Shown piece after piece: positions 1 through 6,100 of a stretch of 6,223 nt of DNA. How positions within the stretch are numbered: position 1 is the stretch's first letter; the number at the start of each line of letters is the position of its first letter. The position numbers and the translations under genes were made by a program. This stretch comes from Caulobacteraceae bacterium (GTDB lineage Bacteria; Pseudomonadota; Alphaproteobacteria; Caulobacterales; Caulobacteraceae): NCBI GenBank assembly GCA_003161535.1, contig PMOM01000020.1, positions 1-6,223 on the forward strand, in the 5' to 3' direction. Under the pieces are notes generated by a model. That model made no database searches. It was not told the origin of the DNA and worked only from the letters and a program-made list of their open reading frames with translations.

Positions 1-181
1 TTACGTTGTCGGTGAGCTGGAGATTGCCGGTGACGTTGTCCCCAAATACGATTCCAGTCAGCGTGATCGCACCCGGCCCGAAATAGGGCCCGGTGAACAT
101 CTCGCATCCGGGACTACAGGCGGCGATCGTCAGCCCGCCGTATTGGCCGGTCACCGGGGCGACCGAGAACGTGAGGGGCTT
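1..181 (-). repeat. MBG unit 15, cut by the window edge, with cysteine insertion
   Basis: The first 60 residues of a unit are visible: KPLTFSV lead-in, TGQYGGL, then a longer than usual loop containing CSPGCEMF, and the core LTGIVFGDNV. The remaining part lies beyond position 1. The loop between YG and the core is roughly 12-14 residues longer than in most other units. Confidence 0.8.
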
Positions 182-3100
182 TTGGGTGATGGTCTCTGGC
201 GCGCCGACGCCGCCATTCGTCAGTGTATAGTCGCCGGCCATCGCGCCGCCCAAGCTGGAGACGGCGAGCGTGTAGACGCCGGCGCTCTGGTTGGCCGGCA
301 GGGAGAAGCCCACGGCCGACGCCGTGAGGGTCAAGGTTGATTTCGAGGTCGCGCCGTTCAGATTGACGATCGGCGTTACCGTGTCGCCCGCCAGCACGCC
401 TGGCAGTTCCACCACGTCCCCCAGAGCGGAGCCATAGACACCCGTCTCGGAGTTCGCCACGGCGGTGATCGGTTTGGGGCTGATGGTCAGGTTGGCGTTT
501 GTGTCGACCGTCGTTGCGAGCACATAGTTCGTGGCGTCCACGCCTGTCGGCCGCAGGCTCAAGGTGTACGAGCCGACGCCCAGATTTTTCGGCAGAGTCG
601 TCACGGCGCCCACATCGGTCGAGGCGCCGCCGGCCGTGGCGACGAGGGTGTAGGCGAGCGAGGTTCCCGGCGCCACGTCGTTAAGACTGACCTGCACGGT
701 GGTTGGCGATCCGTACACTGAGGTCGAGGCGCCAACGCTCAATCCATAGCTCAGCGTCCTCGCCGTGACGACGATGGCGCCGACCGAGGCGGCGTGGTCG
801 TTGGGAAGGGCGTAGTTTCCGGCCGAACCGCCACCGAGCGCGTAGAGAGTGTTGTTCTGTTGCTCCAGGGTGACCCGATAGGTCCCGACGTTCAGGATTT
901 GGTTCACAAAGTTGAGGGAGTTACCAGTTTGGGCGAGCGGCGTCGGAACGCTGACATCGTCGCCCGCCAGGATCCCTTGGAGCTGGACCGGAGACGCAAA
1001 GGTGGCGCCATAGACGCCGGTCTGCGTCGGCGCCGTGGTGACGTAGCTCAGCGTCTTGGGCGAGATCGTCAGTGTCGAGATCGTATTGCCGGTGGTCGCC
1101 AGCGTATAGTCGCCGGACGCGGCGCCGGTGAGGCTGGTGACCGTGAGCGAATAACTCCCCGCGTTCGTCCGGCTGGTCAGGGTCGACGACAGGCCGTAGA
1201 CGCCGGAAACATCATCGGCGCCAACCGTCCCGGTCAAGGTGGCCGGGGTCAGAACCGCCAACGTGCCGTATGTCGAGCTGGCTTGCACCGCCTGATAGGT
1301 CAGCGCCTTGGGGTTGATGGTCAGAAAGGCGCTGCGAATCGAGGAGGAATAGTTGGAGGCGTCCGCTCCGCTGAGGACTTGGACCTGGAAGGTGTAGGCG
1401 CCGGCCGCGGTGTTGGTCGTCAGGACGACGGGCGTTCCGTGTAGGTCGCTGACGTCGTAGCCGCCAACCGCGACCAGGTCGCCGCTGAACACGCCGTTGA
1501 TCACCGGGGCGGGGAAGACGGGCGCGGAACCGTAGGTCGTCGAGGTGTTGGCAAGCGTTCCGGTCAGGGCTTCGGGCGCCACCTGGAACGTCGCGCTCGT
1601 GCTGGACGCCAGAGTGTAGTTGCCGGCGCCGGGGCCGGTGAACCCGGTGACCGCGTATGTGTAGGACCCCGCCTTGAGCAGGCCGGCGTCGGACGCGACG
1701 AGCGGCGTCGAGGCGGAGGGAGCGAGCGTGGCGGTAAGTCGATCCTGTGGCAGGGCGCCGCTCAGGTTGACGCCGATCATCGACACCGCGTCGGCCGGCG
1801 TGAGAGCGCCGTAGACAACCGATGAAATGCCGTTGAGCGAAACAAAGGCGGTCAACGGCCGTGGCGTAATCGTGTAGACGCCGTTGGCGCTGTCCGCGGT
1901 ATCCAGCACATAGTTGAACGCCGCGGGTCCAAGAATGCTGACGCCGTTCTCGGCATAGGCGCCGACCGGCTCGATGGCGCCGCCGAAGCCGAAAGCGCTG
2001 GACGTGAACACCACATCGTTCGGCAGGACGCCGGTCAGGGTGATCGCGCCCGGCGTGACGACCGAGCCGTAGACCGCGTTCACGCTGGCGAACGCATAGG
2101 TCACCAGCTTTGGATTGATCACCAGGTTGGCGAGAGCGTTGCCGCTGGTGGTCAGGGTGTAATTGCCGCTGTCGGGGCCACCCAAAGCGCTGACCGTCAG
2201 GGTGTAGGTTCCGGCGTCCCTGCGCGCGTCGAGGGGCTCGGTGGGACCGCCAGGGATGTTGTTGAACAGCAGAGTGGCGATGGTTCCGCTCACGACGTCG
2301 CCGGGCACAAGCCCCAGGAAGGTGGGCGCGGGCGGCGTGGCGAGCGTTCCGTAGGTCGAGGTCGCGGCGGACAGATTGTAGTGGATCGTCAATGGGGAAA
2401 TGGTCAGCGAACCATTGGAATTTCCCGAGCTAGCGATCACGTAATTGCCGGCCTGCGCGCCGCGTAGACCGGTCACTTCCAGCGTGTAGGAGCCTACCGG
2501 CGAGCGGGCTCCGAGGGTGACCGCCGAGCCACCCTGCAGGACCGTGATCACCCCTGAAACGTCATCGCCCGAGTTGATGAAGCTGAAATTGGCGCCCGGG
2601 AGATTGAACACAGTGCCATAGGTGGATGCGAAGGCGCCCACGGTGTAGGTCACCGACCGGGGCGTGACGGTTCGCAGACCGGCGGTGTCGCCGGTGGGGC
2701 TGAGGCTGTAGTCGCTTGCGAAGAAGCCGGTCAGCGGACCGGCGAGGCTGAGCGTGTAGGCGCCCCCTGGCATCGACGAATTGTTGAACGGGACCACCGT
2801 CGAGGTGCCCTGGATCGTGGCCACGATCGATCCGGCGATCGCATCGCCAAAAACCGTGTCGAGGGTGACGACCGGAGCGGCGCCGGTGACGCCGAAGGCG
2901 ACGGTGCTCGTGTCGATGGTGTAATGCAGGGGTCGCGGCGTGACGGTCAGCGTTGACGCGCCGACGACGCTGGCGATGTAGTCGCCCGCCGCCGCCCCCT
3001 GGAACCCGGCGAAGGTCAGGGTGTGCGCGCCGACCAGTTCCCTGCCCGGGATGTCAAAGCCGCCGGCGTTCATTGAAAGGGCGACGCCCGACGTGGCGCC

Positions 3101-6100
3101 GGCGAACGCATCGGTGACGACGGGGACGACATCGTCGCTGCCGATCACCCCCGACAGGGTCAGGATGTTTGCTGGCGTCCCGTAGACTTCCCCGGCGCTC
3201 GACAGAGTGACGGTGACGGCCTTTTGCGCGATGGTCAGGGAGGCGGTCGTATTGCCACTGACAGCAACAACGTAGTTGCTCGAAGAGGCGCCGCTGATAC
3301 CGGCGGAAATGGCGTAGACGCCCGCGCTTGTCTGGGCCGAAAGCGCCGGAGGGGCGCCGTTCAGCAGGGTGACGGCTGTGACGGTGTCACCCGCCACCAC
3401 GCCGCTCAACGTGGGCGTGGCGACGGTGGCAAGTATCCCGTAGGTCGAATTCGCCGCCACGGCCGTATAGGTCAGCGGCTTGGCCGAGATGTTCAGAGCG
3501 CCGTTGATGTTTCCGACGCTCGCCAAACTGTAGTTCACGGCCCCCGTTCCACCCAGCCCGGTCACGGAGGTGACGTAGGCGCCCACCGGAGTGTTGAACG
3601 CCGGAACGATGATCGCGCCGCCCGTGGCCGTGGTTTGAGCAACCGGCGTGACGACATCGCCGTTGATGACGCCGTTGAAGGATATCGGCGTCGTTCCAGG
3701 GACATCGCCGTAGGTTCGGCCGACGTCGGAGACGCTGTAGGTCAGCGGTTTTTGCGCGACGGACAGGGTCGAGCTGAAGGTCCCGCCAGCCAGTTGGTAG
3801 TTGGGGGCGCCCGCGCCCCCAAGGCCGGTGACGGTGAAGCCGTGCCCTCCCGCCCCTACGTTCACGGCGAAGCCATAACCGGCCAAGATCGGCGACAGGG
3901 GGGCGGACGCGCCGTCCAGGCTCGCGAGCGGCTGGACGCTGTCGTTGTTGACCACGCCCGTCAGGGCGATGACGGCGGTGGGAGAACCATAGGTATAGGC
4001 GCCGGGTGTCAGAGTCGGCGTCAGCGCTTTGGGGCTGATGCTGAGCGTGTCGACCGCAGTGGTCAGGTTGAAGAAATAGCCCGAGATGGTCGAGGACAGA
4101 TTGGGCGTCGCCGATGTGGTGACCGGTTGGTCCCCCACGCCGGCGAAGAGCGCCGGCCCGGTCGTCGTCAGGTTCGACAGCTCGGTGAGCACGCCGGCAA
4201 GCGTGTCCGGAACGCCGCCAGGCGAGAGCAAGGCGCCGGCGGTGATATGCGCCTGGGTGAAAGTCGGGTTGGCGTCGCCGTAGGTGATCGAATACTGCGG
4301 CCCCACGCCGCCCGCGCCGAGCGAAATGCGAGTCTGATCCGTCGGCGGCCCATCACCGCCGGTGTTGGAGATAATTCCGTAGCGGGTGACCACGCCCGGC
4401 TGCCCCAGCCCCGCCACGGTGGTGAAGCTGACCGGTCCGCCGTTGAACCCGGACAGAATGCTGGTGGTCTCGTCCGTCCACGACACCGATTGCCCGGTCA
4501 CCGCCAGGCCACCGATGGTGTCCACCAGGATGTTCCCGGTCAGGGTGACCGCGCCGGCCGCCGTGATCGGCACCTGGTCGGTGGCGTGCCCGATCTGGTC
4601 CTGAATCGGGAAGAATTGGATGAAGACGCCGCTCTGGTCGCTGGTGCTCAGCGTGATATTGCCGCTGCCGTTAGTCTGGATGCCGGTCAGCCTCAGATTG
4701 CCGGCCGAGCCGGCGACCAGGCCGGTTCCGACGGTCAGGCTGATGTTGCCCCCTCCCCCCCCGCTTCCCGCGCCGCCGAATAGCGTCGCGCCGTTGAACG
4801 AAGTGGCGTTGAACGAATCGATCTCGCCTTTTCCGGGACCGCGCTGGGCGCCGACCACGCCATCGAGCGCGGTATCGTTCGCGACGACCGTCAGGTTGCT
4901 GTTGCTGAGCGTTATGCTGCCCAGAAATACGCTGCGTCCGGCGCTGAGAAAGATGTTCCCGGGGTGGGCGGCGAATCCGACGGTGAGGCCACCGAAGCTG
5001 ATGTCGTTGCTGGCTTGCAGAACAACGTCGGTACCGCCGTTGATCAGGGCCGTGAGCTTGGCGATATCGAGGTAGGACGTGTCGGGCGAGGCGTCGTATC
5101 CGATCATCCCGGTGTAGATCGTCTCTGCCAGTGTGCCGCCGTTCGCGACGAAGTTGTCGGCGGTCACGGTGGAGATGTTGGCGGGGTCGAGCAGGAGCGT
5201 GCCGCCGGGACCTGGATCGATCTTCGAAAGGTCCGTGAGCAGAAGTTCGTGCGATGAGACCTCGACCGCGCCGCCCGTCGCGCCGCCGGCCAAAATGGAC
5301 CCTTGCTGATCGGTTTGCAGGGCGCTCCAAATCACCACCGTGCCGCCGGCCTTGGCGCCGGAGACATCGATGGTCGTCGCGCTGTCCACCAACGTGGTGT
5401 CGGAGGCGGCCAGGGCCCCGACATCGCCGAACCGGCCCGTGAACTTTTGGATCAGCGAGGCTACCGTTGTGGTCGTCGATTGGCCGCCTTGGAACATACC
5501 GCCGACGCGGATCAGACCGCCGGTATCACCGCCCGTCGCGGTCAGGCTGGCGCCCAACAGTGAGAGCGAGTGGCCGGCGGTGAGGTCGATGCTGCCGCCA
5601 TTCAGCGGGCCGGACACGTCGATCGCCCCCGAAACCGTGGCGTCGCCGCCGTCGCCGCCGTCGAGGACGACCGCGCCGTCCTGGCCCGACGCGCCCCTCG
5701 CGGTGATCACGCCGGACATGTTCACCGTCCGTCGGACCGACTCGCGCGCCGCCGCCGCCTGGATGACCACCCTGCCGCCGTCGGCCTGGATGCGGCCGCT
5801 GTTGGAGATCAGCGCCTGGTTCGCGTCCCCGATCAGATCGGTGGGAATTGCGACTTGCAGAAAGCCGTTGCCAGAAAAATCGAGGGTGGCGCTCTGGCCA
5901 GACCCCAGGGCGACCCGGCCCAGAGGCGCGCTGATCAGGCCCTCGTTGGAAACCGATGATCCCAACAGAGCGACGGCGCTTCCGGGCGCGGCGATGATGG
6001 CGCCTTGATTGACCACCGCGCCCGCTCCCGCGCCGCTGAAATTGTAGTGGCCGGACATGAAGTCGGTGTTGGCGATGTCCAGGCTCGAGGCGACGAAGCC

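Larger units (their letters stand above)
1..4297 (-). repeat. Array of 16 MBG/YDG-type repeats forming the stalk
   Basis: The core motif (T/V)-Y-G recurs at 4277, 3986, 3707, 3437, 3179, 2891 (as AFG), 2615, 2348, 2066, 1808, 1529, 1265, 1007, 710, 431 and 137 (low coordinate of each motif). The 15 intervals run from 258 to 297 bases with a mean of 276, so 86 to 99 codons. The unit plan is: K/R-x-L-T-Y, about 8 residues, S-T-Y-G, a Pro-containing loop, L-x-G-V-x-x-G-D-x-V, a variable middle, A/V-G-x-Y-T-L-x-V, G-x-x-x-x-N/D-Y-x-L, and finally L-T-I-x-P before the next K/R. This matches the MBG and YDG domain families found in long bacterial surface proteins. Units are clearly diverged from one another at DNA level, which indicates old rather than recent duplication. 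Confidence 0.88.

Noticed and set aside
794..1444. Plus-strand open frame of 216 codons
   Set aside because: Same codon-aligned antisense effect; the product is Arg/Gly-rich without a domain, while the minus strand encodes ordered repeat units 10-12 here.
3764..3826. Inverted GC-rich patch (gggggcgcccgcgccccc at about 3803-3820) as a terminator
   Set aside because: It lies inside the coding frame between well-formed repeat motifs, encodes part of GLGGAGAPNYQL, and has no following T run on either strand.
1..4297. Regular spacing of about 276 bases as a CRISPR or satellite array
   Set aside because: The period is far too long for CRISPR, the DNA of the units is diverged, and the periodicity is explained by protein domains in one frame.
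3224..4783. Long plus-strand open frame of 519 codons
   Set aside because: It is codon-aligned antisense to the real gene. Plus-strand stops here would need TCA, CTA or TTA codons in the sense frame, which this GC-rich gene nearly avoids. Its product is a low-complexity Arg/Gly/Asp string with no recognisable domain.
4671..5330. Minus-strand open frame of 219 codons in a different frame from the main gene
   Set aside because: Arg-rich out-of-frame reading overlapping clear head-domain signatures (LLLDPANI, VVLQASNDI) in the main frame. It matters only because its stop is where a +1 slip at the G8 tract would end.
5642..5662. DGGDGGD as an RTX calcium-binding repeat
   Set aside because: Only one short Gly/Asp stretch, without the GGxGxDxUx nonapeptide series needed for an RTX parallel beta-roll.
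5340..6008. Plus-strand open frame of 222 codons, rich in Pro, Ala and Ser
   Set aside because: Shadow in another frame over the TPS and beta-helix region; the Pro/Ala/Arg-rich composition is what random reading of GC-rich DNA gives.
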